DNA of 64,000 bases from CBDEFX01 sp965237635 (GCA_965237635.1 CBDEFX010000002.1:1550001-1614000); one strand, 5' to 3'; positions 46,086 through 56,537 are shown, numbered from the stretch's first letter. Numbers and translations are program-made. Notes: generated from the letters alone by a model not told the origin.

Positions 46086-47697
46086 CTAAGGAGTCGTGAA
46101 CGTGTACGTGACTCCGGAATAGTAGAAGGCGCTAAGACCCTCGAACCCGGAGTCGGTCCCAACGATCAACCAGACCCGACCTTCATTGTCGCTGACGACC
46201 TCCAAGGGACGTCCCAGATTGTCCAGGGTCTTGACCTTGTACTCATCGCCCATCACATCCGGGTGGGCGACGTTCCCCAGGTTTATCATCGCCCCACCCT
46301 CGGTGGCCTGGTTGCCCTTGTCGATGTTCATCCTCAGGTGGCCAGCATCATCCTCCTCCGCGAGGGGCTCAAGTGCGGACGCTCCCGCCTTCACGTAGAC
46401 GCTCTCGCCCGGGGAGCCGCCAATCCCAACGAGCCCACCAGGCACGTTGGTAGCCAGGTCGACGAAAACGGTCACGGCGTATGCAGTTTCGGGCAGTAGT
46501 CCGTCGACCTGCCTCTTGATGAACATGAAGAGGTCGTCGCTGCGGTTGTGCCCCTGCAGGTACATACCGCTTCCCTCGAGACCCGACGGCAGCGGTCGGT
46601 GACCTGAGTCCAGCTCAAATGTGCTCTGATCGAAATCAGCCGGAAGGTCCGGTCGCGGGTGCAGGGAACCAGGTCTTCCGCAACCTCCAGATGAGTAACG
46701 CTGACCTCAATCATGCCGGCAAACCGGCGGACGACGTCGTAGCCGTTGAACACCGAGCAACTGCTGCCTCTTGGCAGCCGGGAGATGACATTTAGCGAAT
46801 ACTCCGCAGGATCTGACTCCGCGACCGCCACCTGGACATTGTCGATTGGCGAGGCCTCGACTACCCACCCGGTGGTTTGTTCGTCGCGTGCGAGGAAGGA
46901 ATTCGTGACCTCGCCGTTGACCACTACCGTGTAGGTCTCGCCGGCCGTGAGGTCGCTACCCAGAGGGATGTCAGTCTCGGTGTAGCCGAAGTCGGCTGTG
47001 CAGGCGACGAGTTGTCCTGGTGCCACTTCGAGGTTGGTGAGAGTCACGGACAGTGTCGTCTGGTCTCCGTCGACCTCGTAGCCATCGAACCTCGAGCACG
47101 ACGTGCCCTTTGGCAAAGTCGACAAGACCGTCAGCGAATACTCCGGCGGCGCCGACTCAGAGACGTTCACCTCTACGCTTTGGACGGGTGCCGGAACGAT
47201 GACTATCGCCGGCTCCTCCGGCTGGGTCCCCGTCCCCTGGGCGACGAAGGTCTCAGTCACGTCGTTGACGTCCACAGTGTAGGTCTTCCCTCCCTCGAAG
47301 TCGGTCCCCAGGGCGATGTTGCTCTCCACGGTCCCATAGATCTCCGCGCACGCCATCGGCTCCTCGGGCCTGAGATTCGTAACGGTGATCAGGACCGTTT
47401 CGCCGTCTCGGCTGACCTCGTACCCGTCGAACTCGTAGCACGCGTTGGGCAGCCCTGACTTGACGGCGACAAAATACTGCGGTGGGAAGGACTCGGCGAT
47501 GTTGATCTCCACGTCGTCGATAGGCGCAGGCACTTCGACCATTGCCGGCTCCGATGGTGCGGTCGACCCCACTCTGACCAGTACCATGTCGACGTGAGTC
47601 GGGCTATCGCGCGTGATGACCTGATATGTCGTGTCGTTTATGAACACCAGCCTGTTGCCCTCCGTGATCCGTGCCTGGACGGCGTAGGTGAACGCAA
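46086..47697 (-). pseudogene. Multi-repeat Ig-like surface protein, truncated and frameshifted
   Basis: The open frame enters from the IS66 side (~47697) with no start: a YscW/YbaY-like end (LVFINDTTYQVITRDSPTHV), then three ~115-residue repeats (VEVPAPIDDVEINIAESFPP; IVPAPVQSVEVNVSESAPPE; VVEASPIDNVQVAVAESDPA). The third breaks off at VAEDLVPCT. In another frame from ~46665 follows a different domain (DLPADFDQSTFELDSGHRP, MYLQGHNRSDDLFMFIKRQ) to the stop at 46086. The break may be a deletion that fused two parts out of frame. Probably cell-surface; exact role unknown. The reductase-like gene follows 22 bp downstream. Confidence 0.7.
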
Positions 47698-48064
47698 CTG
47701 TTCAGACTTAAAGGGATGAACCTAAGAACCCCTAGCGTTGCGAGTGGCAGTGATGTCATAAGGGAGAGGTGGAAGCTGAAGTAGACCTGCAGAGTGCGAG
47801 CCGTGAGACGCTGCTGGCGGTGATAGCCGAGTTGCGGCAGCGTGTAGAGGAGTTGGATGCTCAGCTGAGCATCCGCGGCCCGACCGCAGGGATGCCGGGC
47901 AACAAGCGGTTCGTCAAGCGGCATCAGCCTGAGAGGAACGGACCCCGTAAGCGTCGTCTCCACGGCTTTGCCCGACGGCGGATGGAACCCACGCAGCGGG
48001 TGATACATGCTCCTGAGTCGTGTCCGGAGTGCGGGACGGGCCTGTCAGGCGGCTGGGTTCAGCG
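47698..48064 (+). mobile_element. IS66-family fragment with transposase (TnpC) N-terminus
   Basis: 47769-48064 encodes ~98 residues: VDLQSASRETLLAVIAELRQ coiled coil, GPTAGMPGNKRFVKRHQPER, and the start of a zinc-binding domain (APESCPECGTGLSGGWVQR), diagnostic of IS66 transposases. It is cut by IS256 copy 3 at 48065, so the catalytic domain is missing. It truncates the Ig-like gene on its left. Confidence 0.85.
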
Positions 48065-49199
48065 GAGGTATCCTCAAAAAGTGTGTAAACGGTCAGTCGG
48101 TGTACCCTCTCTCTGAACAAGACGGGCTCGAGGCCCAAGATACGAGGAGATAGACCGCCCATGAGGAAGGAAAGTACTGAGAGCAGGTCGGAGTCAAGGC
48201 CGGAGTGGGAGCAGTTGGAGGATTGGGTGCGAGGCCATGTCCAGCGGCTGATCCAGGAGTTGCTGGAGGAAGAGGTGACGGAGTTTCTAGGAAGGGCGAA
48301 GTCGGCCCGCAGGTCTGAGTCGGACAACGAGAGAGGCTATAGGAACGGATACGGCAAACCCCGAAGGCTTACGCTGAGTTCGGGAACGGTACAGCTGAGG
48401 AGGCCACGAGTCCGCAACACCGAAGAGGAGTTCGAGAGCCGGCTGCTGCCGCTGTTCGTCAACAGGACCAGGAAGGTTGCTGAGCTGATCCCCCAGTTGT
48501 ACCTACATGGCCTTTCCGAAGGTGACTTCGACCTGGCGGTGCGGGGACTGCTGGGAGAAGAGGCACCGATATCGGCGAGCACGGTAGCCCGGTTGAAGGA
48601 TAAGTGGAACGATGAGCTTGCCCAATGGCGCGCTAGGCCCCTGGATGACCTGGAAGTGGTGTACATGTGGGTGGATGGAGTCTACGTCAAGGCCGGTCTT
48701 GAGCGGGAGAAGGCGGCGATCCTGGTGGTGATGGCGGCCCTGAGCGACGGAAGGAAGGTGGTGGTGAGCGCGATTCCCGGATACAGGGAGTCCATAGAGA
48801 GCTGGTCCGATGTGCTCAGGGACATGAGGCGCCGCGGGCTGGAGTGCCCAAGACTGGTAATTGGAGACGGACATCTGGGCATCTGGGGAGCTCTGCGCAA
48901 CGTCTATCCTCAGGCGGCCGAGCAACGCTGCTGGAACCACAAGATCCTAAACGTGCTCGCCAAGCTTCCAAAGCGACAACAGGACCAGGCCAAGCTCATG
49001 CTGCGTACTATCCCCTACGCGCCGACTTGGACAGAGGCTGAGCGGCTCAGGACGGTGTTCACCAGGTGGTGCGGCGACCATTCCTACGAGGCGGCCTCAG
49101 AGGCCTTGGAGCGGGACTGGGACCGCATGGTCACCTTCTATGACTTCCCAAAGGAGCACTGGGGGCACCTTCGCACGACGAACCCGGTAGAATCACCCT
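48065..49199 (+). mobile_element. IS256-family element copy 3, right end missing; partial transposase
   Basis: Left end identical to copy 2 (GAGGTATCC...). Transposase starts at 48161 and is identical to copy 2 but for single changes; it keeps the region deleted in copy 2, then stops at TTNPVESP where sequence switches to the kelch gene at ~49200. Thus it ends at the catalytic Glu and is inactive. No target duplication can be checked on the right. Confidence 0.9.
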
Positions 49200-50174
49200 A
49201 AAGCCCCTTCCGAGGCCGCCTGTGACGAGCACCTTACCGTCAGCGAGGATCGTTGCGGCACACAAGAGCCGAGCCTCAATGAGGCTGCCGATCAGCGACC
49301 GGGAGTCGGCCAGCGGGTCGTAAAGCTCCACCGAGTCCATCTGTGTGGTTTCCGCCTCCTCCTCCCTACCGTTCCACCCGCCTATGAACAATACCTTTCC
49401 GTCCCCAAGTAGCGCCATGGTGTAATCTAAACGCTTCGGGTACTCACCTGACGTCGCCGGTTCGCCAGCAGACGCCCATGTGCCGGACGACACGTCGTAA
49501 AGCCCGGCCGCCGAGGGCCCGAGTCCGCCTATTGCCAGCACCTGGCCGTTCTCCAGCATCTCAAGCAAGATGGCGGGTCGGTTGCGTTGCGCGCCGATGA
49601 GATCGGCTGTCTCATCGGGCATGTCGCCGACGAGCGACCAGGTGTCCTTGGCAGGATCGTACACCTCTGCGGAGGCGACAGAACCCACCCATGTAGTACG
49701 TCCACTCTCCGGACTTCTTCCAAACTCGTCGGTCAACCCACCGGCGACCAGCACATTGCCGTCCTCGAGCAGGACTGTACCGTGATGTCTGCGCGGGTCG
49801 GACATGGGGCTGGTCGGCGACCAACGGCCGGTGGATGGGTCGTAAATCTCCGCGGAGACCACACCGGCAGAGTTGGGGAAGAGACCCGTTGCCATGGTCT
49901 GACCGCCCGTAACCAGCACCCGGCCGTATGTCTCCCTCCGCCCTGGGTACACGAGTGGGCGTAGGCCGAGGCGTCGGCATTACGAAAACGGACGCTGGTG
50001 CATCAGCCGGAGGGATCACGGCCGCTGGAGCGGATGTGGCAAGTGGGGCGACGGTGGGAGCGCGTGTCACCGTGGGTTCCAGCTCCGCGGTGGCGACAGG
50101 CGGGGGCCGGACTCAGTGCCGCACGCGACCCCAAGCAAGGCGACGGCTAGCATAGCTAAAGTCATTCGTAACAT
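49200..50174 (-). pseudogene. Kelch-repeat lipoprotein, 3' end lost and frameshifted
   Basis: Start ATG 50174, signal with lipobox LLGVAC, Pro/Ala-rich linker (two frameshifts: one C short in a C-run near 50105, another near 49950), then kelch blades (GRVLVTGGQT, SAEIYDPSTGRWSPTSPM, LEDGNVLVAGGLTD, AEVYDPAKDTWSLVGDM, LENGQVLAIGGLG, LGDGKVLFIGGWNG, LADGKVLVTGGLGRGF). The propeller is cut after GGLGRGF by IS256 copy 3. Kelch lipoproteins are extracytoplasmic interaction proteins. Confidence 0.8.
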
Positions 50175-50217
50175 AGCCGCCATTGTAAGCAGATATATGC
50201 GTTTGGTCAATGCGCCG

Positions 50218-50365
50218 CCGGCATCGATCGAGAGTCCGACAACGACACCGCGCTCAGCATGCAGCCGTTGCCGAACGGCGCGATCAGCGGGTCGTCGTCG
50301 ATTTCCCCCTCGTCGACTCCGACGACACCCGCGAACCGGTCTGGCTGCTGAGTTGTCATCTTAGA
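50218..50365 (-). pseudogene. Short relic similar to the adjacent GH127-like gene
   Basis: About 150 bp resembling 51910-52110 of the downstream GH127-like gene, with an internal deletion (shared: GCCGTTGCCGAACGG and CGTCGATTTCCCCCTCGTCG). Probably a decayed partial duplication. Confidence 0.55.
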
Positions 50366-50502
50366 TCCAGTCGACTTGATGTGGGCAGAACAATAGCACC
50401 GGCCTATGAAGCCGTCAATCGGCCACCGGTGGTGTATAAATGCTCCCTAATCCGCTCCAATCGAGGGCTTTGCACCAAAAGTCGCGATCGAGGGTCGTGG
50501 TT

Positions 50503-50576
50503 CGACTAGTCCGAGTAGGACTCGCGACTCCTGTCGGAGCTCACCACGAATGTAAGTTCAGATTCACCGCTCGCCC
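50503..50576. repeat. Dispersed intergenic repeat (copy of 43867-43920)
   Basis: Shares GTGGTTCGACTAG, GCTCACCACGAA and GTTCAGATTCACCG with the 43867 cluster, with ~20 extra bases between. The rest of 50366-50606 holds no gene I can support. Confidence 0.6.
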
Positions 50577-50606
50577 CTCATTTCGCTGGGCGCTGTACCA
50601 GGATAT

Positions 50607-52544
50607 CTACCAGCGAATGAACTCGTCGGACACGAATCTCTCTATGCTCCGCCACCGCGTCGTGCCCTCTCGGTAGTGCTGGCGCTGGTACAGCAGATGG
50701 AAACGACCGGGCGGATCGATCGACACGACATCGTTGCCTTTGCGCACCAGGGTGAACCGCTGTTTCTCTATCTGTACCACGTCCGTGCGCTCGCCTATTG
50801 GGAAGCTGAGCGTCGCGACGTTCCCTGGCTTTACCGGGCCGACCTGGGCGTAGCGTCCATCCCAGGAGACCCTCCGCTCCTCACTGTTCACCGTGCAGCG
50901 GGTGTCTTCCTGGGCGACCCATTCGGGTATGCGAACAGCCAGGTCGTCGGCCTGCTTTACCCTTATGTCAACTCGACCTTGGTAAGGGATATGGCTATCG
51001 ACGTCTGCCCAAGGAGACGCGCGGTTCAACAGCAGGTTTACTCTTAGCTTTCCGTCCTCATACTGGAGGATGCGCTGCCAGGTCCAGTACAACGCACGGG
51101 CTCCGTTGACTGTGCAGCAGTGCATGATCCCGAAGCCGTCTCCAACGTACCAGTCATTCGCGGCGGGCCAGCCGGCGAAGGCCCCGAGATTTCGCTCGGG
51201 TACGCGGTCCGTCGTGCTGTAGGCGTCCACCACCGACGGCGCCAGGGACTCTGCCCGCGGATTGCTCAGGCCGGCCTCTGGTAGGTGGTTGATCCAGTCT
51301 GTCGATAACAGTTGGCCCTCCGCGAGCATGTTGCGGACCCAACGGTCTGCGTCGTCCCAGTAGTCTGCGGCCCCGGCCTCGGACAGCAGCAGTGCTACCG
51401 CTATCATGTCCGAGACCTCGCAGATCTCGGAGCCCTCCCACTCGGAGCTGTTCACCTGCTCGGGGAAGTAGCCTATCAGGTTGGCGCCGGGTCGCTTGAC
51501 GACCTCACCACTGACCTCGGCGCTCAGCCACTCGAAGTTCGACACGTAGTCCTTTGCGCACTCGTAGCTGCGCACGACGAACTCTGTCAGCTCGGAGTCT
51601 CCCAGTGTCGTGGCATACTCCTGCATGGCCACCAACGGGTTGGTGTGGGCGTGAAAGTGGCACATCAAGGGATTGCCGGGGCTCGAAAGGGAGCTTCCAT
51701 CGTCACGGAAGAAGTAGCGCCGCATGTACGCGATGTGTTTTCTTGCAAGGTCAAGAGCCGGCTCGTAGTCCAGCAGGCGGTGGGCGTGGACGAGTCCATG
51801 GACGATCCGTGAAAACCCGTCGAGGCCCACGTGCATTGGGTCGTGGCCGTCCGGAGGCGGGTCCTTCTTAGCAAGCTGGATGCTGGGCCAGTAGTAGGCC
51901 ATATCGTCGGCTTCGATCGAGAGCCCGACAAGCCCGTCGACCAATCGGCGTACCGACTCGCGCCACAGCGGGCCGCCGTCCCGAGTCGCGAACAACGACA
52001 TCGCGCTCAGCGTGCGGCCGTTGCCGAACGGTGCGATCAGCTGGTCATCGTCGATTTCCCCCTCGTCGATTCCGACGACACCCTGGGACCGGTCTGGCTG
52101 ATCGACCAACACCGACCACAATGCCCACGGACGGCCCCGCCTCGGTGTGTATATCAGTCCATCGGGCCCCTGGCTCTTGAGCGCCACCTCCATCCATTTT
52201 TCGTCCACCTGCAGGTTCTGGTCGCTGCCGCTCACGATGCGCATCAGCGGCACGGCTTCCATGAATTTGGGCAGAGTAGCGCCGTGCCAGCTGGAGTGGA
52301 CCATCAATGGTGGGTTCGTGCGGAGATGGACGACGTAGTAGGGCTCGTAGTCGGCCGAAGGGTCGGTGGCCTCGGTCATGCAGTGGACGGCTAGCCGCGC
52401 CCGCTCCTGAATGTCGAGGGTATCGGGCACCATCGCGTCATACCGCTCGCCGCGATATGGGTGAGTCTCGAACCCAGGGACCTCCTCGGTGATGTAGCCG
52501 ATGGGGTCGCCTGGGCTCCAATTCTCAGTCCGATGGTCTTTCAA
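50607..52544 (-). CDS. GH127-like (DUF1680-type) glycoside hydrolase
   Basis: 645 aa from TTG 52544. An alpha/alpha barrel-like helical body (RRLVDGLVGLSIEADDMAYY, HVGLDGFSRIVHGLVHAHRL, YATTLGDSELTEFVVRSYEC), the Cys motif MHCCTVNGARALYWTWQRIL resembling the nucleophile region of beta-L-arabinofuranosidases, and C-terminal beta-sandwiches (VDIRVKQADDLAVRIPEWV, GNVATLSFPIGE). No signal peptide, so cytoplasmic. Likely removes a sugar from plant- or algal-type glycans; specificity unknown. Stands alone. Confidence 0.75.
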   Translation of the reverse strand: MKDHRTENWSPGDPIGYITEEVPGFETHPYRGERYDAMVPDTLDIQERARLAVHCMTEATDPSADYEPYYVVHLRTNPPLMVHSSWHGATLPKFMEAVPLMRIVSGSDQNLQVDEKWMEVALKSQGPDGLIYTPRRGRPWALWSVLVDQPDRSQGVVGIDEGEIDDDQLIAPFGNGRTLSAMSLFATRDGGPLWRESVRRLVDGLVGLSIEADDMAYYWPSIQLAKKDPPPDGHDPMHVGLDGFSRIVHGLVHAHRLLDYEPALDLARKHIAYMRRYFFRDDGSSLSSPGNPLMCHFHAHTNPLVAMQEYATTLGDSELTEFVVRSYECAKDYVSNFEWLSAEVSGEVVKRPGANLIGYFPEQVNSSEWEGSEICEVSDMIAVALLLSEAGAADYWDDADRWVRNMLAEGQLLSTDWINHLPEAGLSNPRAESLAPSVVDAYSTTDRVPERNLGAFAGWPAANDWYVGDGFGIMHCCTVNGARALYWTWQRILQYEDGKLRVNLLLNRASPWADVDSHIPYQGRVDIRVKQADDLAVRIPEWVAQEDTRCTVNSEERRVSWDGRYAQVGPVKPGNVATLSFPIGERTDVVQIEKQRFTLVRKGNDVVSIDPPGRFHLLYQRQHYREGTTRWRSIERFVSDEFIRW

Positions 52545-53126
52545 TCACATACCTGCTTGAAGCGTAGTCGCGGTGTGCGCAGAACCATAGCATCAGCCTT
52601 TGGTGCGGTCAATCCGCCGGCCCGGTTAGGCATCGTGTCAATTCCGCAACCCTCGACAGCCCTCGACAAACGCGAACATCGGTGCTATACTTGCTGTAGG
52701 GACAGACCCAAGCGGCTTGTCCCATTTCTTTGTCCAACTGTCCCACAGTGTACCAACGTCCCAAGCTGAGAGGAACACAATGGAACAGAATGGAACAGAT
52801 TTTTCAGAACTTGACCAACCCGTCCATCCCGCTAGTCCCGAGTACGTGTCGCAGGCACGGTATCGATGGGAGTAGTCCCGATGCCGCCCCGATGCAGCAT
52901 CGGGACGTATCGAGGCGTGGCCTGAGTCTATCGAAGGGGAGGCGCCTAGCACCACTGACAGTTATTTCACCTCTGTATGATGTAGGGGCGCATGGCATGC
53001 GCCCTGCCCCCGATGAGGCGCTTTTCCCTCGCGAAGGGCAGATGGTAAGATAGTCTCAGGTTCACACTACGAGTAGTTACCGAGGCGAGTCAGGCAGTCT
53101 GATTAGGGCCCCACGACCGATGTCTA
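52545..53126. other. Intergenic stretch with palindromic repeat units
   Basis: No supported gene. 52830-52950 contains the CCCGATGC/GCATCGGGACGTATCGAGG repeat family also at 43985-44226 and 54066, plus a degenerate CCTGAGTCTATCGAAGGG. The last ~60 bp should contain the uppP promoter, but I see no clear consensus. Confidence 0.55.
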
Positions 53127-53918
53127 TTGGATAACGCGCTGCTTCTGGGACTCCTTCAGGGGATCTTCGAGTGGTTGCCGGTCAGCTCCGAGGGCATCGT
53201 CGCTGCCGCCTACACTCTCATCCGCGGCACCAGCTTGAGCGAGGGGGTGCAGTACGCTCTCTGGCTACATGTTGGCACCGTTCCAGCAGCGCTGGTCGCA
53301 CTCAGGAAAGAAGTCCTCAAGCTGACCAGGGACGTCTTCGCTCGCCCTCCGAGGCTCACGCCGGTCCTCGTTTTTCTGGTCTACTCAACGATCATCAGCG
53401 CGGTGATAGGGCTGCCCCTGCTGGCCGCACTGGCGGACGTATCGGAAGCCATGGGGACCGCGGCCATGGCGGTGATCGGGGCGTCCATGCTCGTGACCGG
53501 GGCCGTCCAATTCATTCGCCCGCTGAAGGACACACGCCAGATCGCCGACGTCGGGTTAGTGGACGGTATTGCGGCTGGGATAGCTCAGGGATTCGCGGTT
53601 ATCCCAGGGCTGAGCCGATCCGGACTCACGATAGCGACGCTGCTCGTGCGTAGGCTCGACCGGCAGGACGCACTGACGTTGAGCATTCTAATGAGCGTCC
53701 CCGCCAGCCTTGGCGCCTCGGTCTACGCCGGAATCGATTCATCCATCGAGTTGACTCCGGAAACCCTGGCGTCGGCTTTCGTAGCCTTCGTCACCGGGCT
53801 GATAGCCATCCGTATCTTGCTCAGACTGGCCACCAAGGTGAACTTCGCCGGGCTGGTGTTCGCCATGGGGTCGATAATGCTCATAGGCTCGATCTGGCAG
53901 GCCCTGGCACAAAGTTGA
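53127..53918 (+). CDS. uppP: Undecaprenyl-diphosphatase (UppP/BacA)
   Basis: 263 aa from TTG 53127. Polytopic membrane enzyme that recycles undecaprenyl diphosphate to the monophosphate lipid carrier for peptidoglycan and other glycans; overproduction gives bacitracin resistance. Diagnostic repeats: GLLQGIFEWLPVSSEG (conserved Glu and Ser) and GIAQGFAVIPGLSRSG (conserved Arg and Ser). The His often following SSxG in the first motif is absent here, replaced by SSEGIV. Length is typical. Monocistronic. Confidence 0.88.
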   Translation: MDNALLLGLLQGIFEWLPVSSEGIVAAAYTLIRGTSLSEGVQYALWLHVGTVPAALVALRKEVLKLTRDVFARPPRLTPVLVFLVYSTIISAVIGLPLLAALADVSEAMGTAAMAVIGASMLVTGAVQFIRPLKDTRQIADVGLVDGIAAGIAQGFAVIPGLSRSGLTIATLLVRRLDRQDALTLSILMSVPASLGASVYAGIDSSIELTPETLASAFVAFVTGLIAIRILLRLATKVNFAGLVFAMGSIMLIGSIWQALAQS

Positions 53919-54221
53919 CTTGAAGACACGAACGCAAAGCATGCTGACGAGTCGACTTCACTAGTGTACTGTCTCACATATTACTGGACACTTTAAGGCC
54001 GCCGCACCGTCGACAAGGCCCATCTGGCACAGCATAGGCGTACCAGGAATCCGCCGAATGTTGCCCTGAGTCCCGATTCGGCCCCGATGCGGCATCGGGG
54101 GGACGAAGGGTCTGGGGAGGGGTCCCTCCCCGCCCCAGATGCATCGCGGAGCCTCAGCAAGGCATGTTCCATTGACTTCCTCCGCAATGTAAGGCTATTT
54201 GCGGGACAGTAGACTAGACCA
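53919..54221. other. Intergenic, with a GCATCGGG palindrome
   Basis: Contains CCCCGATGCGGCATCGGGG around 54080-54098, a member of the dispersed repeat family. No gene supported. Confidence 0.5.
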
Positions 54222-54242
54222 ATGAAGGAGGGGCAACCGTCA

Positions 54243-54647
54243 ATGCGTCGAGTGCTATTCGCGTGCGTCCACAACTCCGGCAGGAGTCAGATGGCCGAGG
54301 CGTTCGCGAAGCGCTACGCGAAAGGGGTGGGTGAGTTCGAGTCTGCCGGCACGATGCCGGCTGACCGGGTCAATCCCCGCGTCGTCGAGGCAATGAAGGA
54401 GAAGGGAATCGATGTCTCAGGCGACAAGCCCAAGCTCTTGACAGACGAGATGGCCGAGCGCGCGGACATGGTCATAACCATGGGGTGCTCGATCGAAGAG
54501 GCGTGTCCGGCAATCCGGGTCCCTTCCGAGGATTGGGAACTCGAAGACCCGGAAGGAAAGACACTAGAAGAGGTGAGGGAAATCCGCGATCGGATTGAAG
54601 CGAAGGTTCGAAACCTCATGAATGAGGTTACGCACAGGCGTATCTAG
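54243..54647 (+). CDS. Low-molecular-weight phosphatase / arsenate reductase (ArsC-type)
   Basis: 134 aa from ATG 54243, preceded by AAGGAGG; an ATG at 54222 overlaps that SD and is less likely. The P-loop CVHNSGRSQMAEAF near the N-terminus holds the catalytic Cys and Arg. FESAGTMPADRVNPRVVEAM, MKEKGIDVSGDKPKLL and ITMGCSIEEACP (resolving Cys pair) match thioredoxin-linked ArsC (LMW-PTP fold). Likely reduces arsenate to arsenite; no other ars gene is nearby. Confidence 0.88.
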   Translation: MRRVLFACVHNSGRSQMAEAFAKRYAKGVGEFESAGTMPADRVNPRVVEAMKEKGIDVSGDKPKLLTDEMAERADMVITMGCSIEEACPAIRVPSEDWELEDPEGKTLEEVREIRDRIEAKVRNLMNEVTHRRI

Positions 54648-54707
54648 TAGCGAATGGCGGGGCTACGCCGAATACGATATCATGACTTCGGTCGTTCCAC
54701 GACACGC

Positions 54708-54782
54708 GCCAACGTAGCTCAGTGGTAGAGCAGCGGTTTCGTAAACCGCAGGTCGACGGTTCGAATCCGTCCGTTGGCTCCA
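54708..54782 (+). tRNA. tRNA-Thr (anticodon CGU), CCA encoded
   Basis: Acceptor GCCAACG pairs with CGTTGGC, D arm GCTCAGTGGTAGAGC, anticodon stem-loop GCGGT-TTCGTAA-ACCGC with anticodon CGT, T arm ACGG-TTCGAAT-CCGT, discriminator T then CCA. All stems are canonical. Confidence 0.96.
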
Positions 54783-54802
54783 CCCTCCTCCTCCAGATAA
54801 CG

Positions 54803-54838
54803 AAGGGCCTCCTGAAGAATTCGGGAGTCCCTTTCCTT
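54803..54838 (+). terminator. Probable terminator of tRNA-Thr
   Basis: Stem AAGGG-CTCC with GGGAG-CCCTT, then TTTCCTTT. Confidence 0.55.
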
Positions 54839-54856
54839 TACCAACCTAACGGCAAA

Positions 54857-55110
54857 CTATCTCTTCTTCTTACCCTTCTGCCTCTTGCCACCGCCCGAGA
54901 GGTTGGATCGTTTCGGCTTCTTGCTGCCACTATGTTGGAAACGGGGTTGGTCGGCGTCCCGAACGAAGTCGATGTGCTCAGCTGAAAGCACTCGAAACGT
55001 GAACCTGGTAGTCCCATTGAAATTAGTAACGGCGAAGTCGCCCCTACTTATAATGTCCATACCGATGAGCATGTCGGCGCCGCCAGTTAGCGTTCCTTTA
55101 GCCCGAATCC
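54857..55110 (-). pseudogene. Retropepsin-like aspartyl protease fragment (C-terminal half)
   Basis: ADMLIGMDIISRGDFAVTNF and FTFRVLSAEHIDFV are typical of the C-terminal half of small bacterial retropepsin-like proteins, followed by a basic KKPKRSNLSGGGKRQKGKKK tail. The catalytic DTG half is absent; the frame runs upstream with no start and no recognisable homology past ~55110. Convergent on the tRNA. Confidence 0.55.
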
Positions 55111-55377
55111 ACCGAAGGACACCGATGGACGGCGTGAGGAAAGCGGAAGGGGGGTGAGGGAGCTACAGGGGAAATAGCCTGGGTTCCATTTGGGGTAGGG
55201 AGGTCGGCGGACGGTCTTCATCGCCGCACAGGGGCCCCTATGGCCGTCTGCGGGAGCTGCGATGCGCGGGATGGCGAGAGAATACGCAGCAGGGAACTCT
55301 CTCGGACCGGGCTGGCACGAGTCTGCGGGGATCTTCGGTTGTCCGGTGGGTGGGTGGGTCGGTCGCCGACGGTGCCG

Positions 55378-56055
55378 TCAGGCCGGGAGTGGAATGGCTC
55401 GCAGCCGGGCCAAGGCGCGGCTGAACTTCTCAGCCCAAGGCCAGCGATCCGGAAGATGCAGGGTCAACCGGCGTGCCGAGCGGGTGAGCCGTCCGGCCAG
55501 GGAGAAGAACCGCCGCTGGAGGGTCTTGGTGGTGGCTATCCGCTCTCCCAGACCGATCCGCGCCGTCCAGCGGGCCAGGTTGTGGGCCATCGTCTGGACG
55601 GCCAGCCAGGCGCCGTTGGCGGCGAAGCGGCCCGAGGGGAGATGGTTCAGCCCGACGTCGTACTTGAGGTCGCGTATGGCATTCTCGATCTCGGCGTGGC
55701 GGCGATGGTCAGCCTCCAGTTCGAGCAACTCCCCGTCCCGGTCGGTGATGAAGCCATGATAGCTGTATTTGGCGAAGAGGGCCAGTTGGGAACCGGGCGT
55801 CGGCTTCACCCGCCGGACGATGAGCCGTACCGGCGCGGCGTCCGCCTCGGCCTGGAAGGGGGTGCAGGTGGTCTCGGCCACATCGGCGGCACCGTCCATC
55901 CAGTAAGGAATCGGCGTCCAGGCATCTTCGGGTATCGCCTCGATGAGATTGTGCAGGCTTTTGTGCTGGCGGATGGTGATGGAGAAGCGGACATCCATCT
56001 TGCGGCAGACGGATACCACGCCATGAGTGTAGAACCCGCTGTCGGCCCGTAGCGT
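55378..56055 (-). pseudogene. IS1380-family transposase, C-terminal half
   Basis: From LRADSGFYTHGVVSVCRKMD (56055) to the stop at 55378: ENAIRDLKYDVGLNHLPSG carries the last catalytic Glu, followed by LAVQTMAHNLARWTARIGLG. A third, different IS1380 lineage. The N-terminal half and first catalytic Asp are missing because it is fused to the membrane-protein gene at ~56060. Confidence 0.85.
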
Positions 56056-56059
56056 AGAT

Positions 56060-56377
56060 GGATGGGACCAGTCCGATGAGAACGATCCCGTTCAGCGCGA
56101 GAAAGAGCGGGTCGTCGGAGCGGGCATAGAGGAAGAAGAGGAAGATGAAGGTCCGGATGAAGACGGAGTAGGGGTAGTATTTGTAGTCACGCAAGTAGAC
56201 GAACATCCCGATCAAACCGCTGAGCGCGATCATGAACAGCCCAACCAGCCTGGGCATGATGTCACCGTAGTCTCCATTCGATTGGAACAGGTCCAGGGTG
56301 AGTTGAGGGGTGAATGCCAGGCCTAAGCCACCGAACAGGAGGTAGGTGGCTAGATAGGACAGGGTGATCCTCTTCAT
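56060..56377 (-). pseudogene. Small polytopic membrane protein, 3' end cut by IS1380 fragment
   Basis: ~106 native residues from ATG 56377 with four hydrophobic segments (ATYLLFGGLGLAF; LVGLFMIALSGLIGMFVYL; SVFIRTFIFLFFLY; LALNGIVLIGLVPSI). Conserved-looking hypothetical, function unknown. After LVPSI the frame enters IS1380 sequence. Confidence 0.6.
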
Positions 56378-56508
56378 CAGGTTTTTCTCCGATATTCAAT
56401 TGAGGACGCCGGATCCGGCTTTCGAGTAGCGGTTCAGCAAGCGGCGTCGTTGCATTGTCCCAGAGGAGAGGGGAACCCTCATCCCCTCGGCAAGCTCGGG
56501 GCAGGCTC

Positions 56509-56537
56509 TAACCTTCTCCCGCAAGGCGGGAGAAGGG
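56509..56537 (-). terminator. Hairpin repeat after the BNR gene
   Basis: CTTCTCCCGC-AAG-GCGGGAGAAG, 10-bp perfect stem, T-rich on the minus strand side. Same unit recurs at 59491-59520. It lies downstream of the stop at 56624. Confidence 0.65.

Noticed and set aside
54708..55110. tRNA-Thr as an integration site of a genomic island
   Set aside because: No integrase gene and no repeated tRNA 3' end were found in the window.
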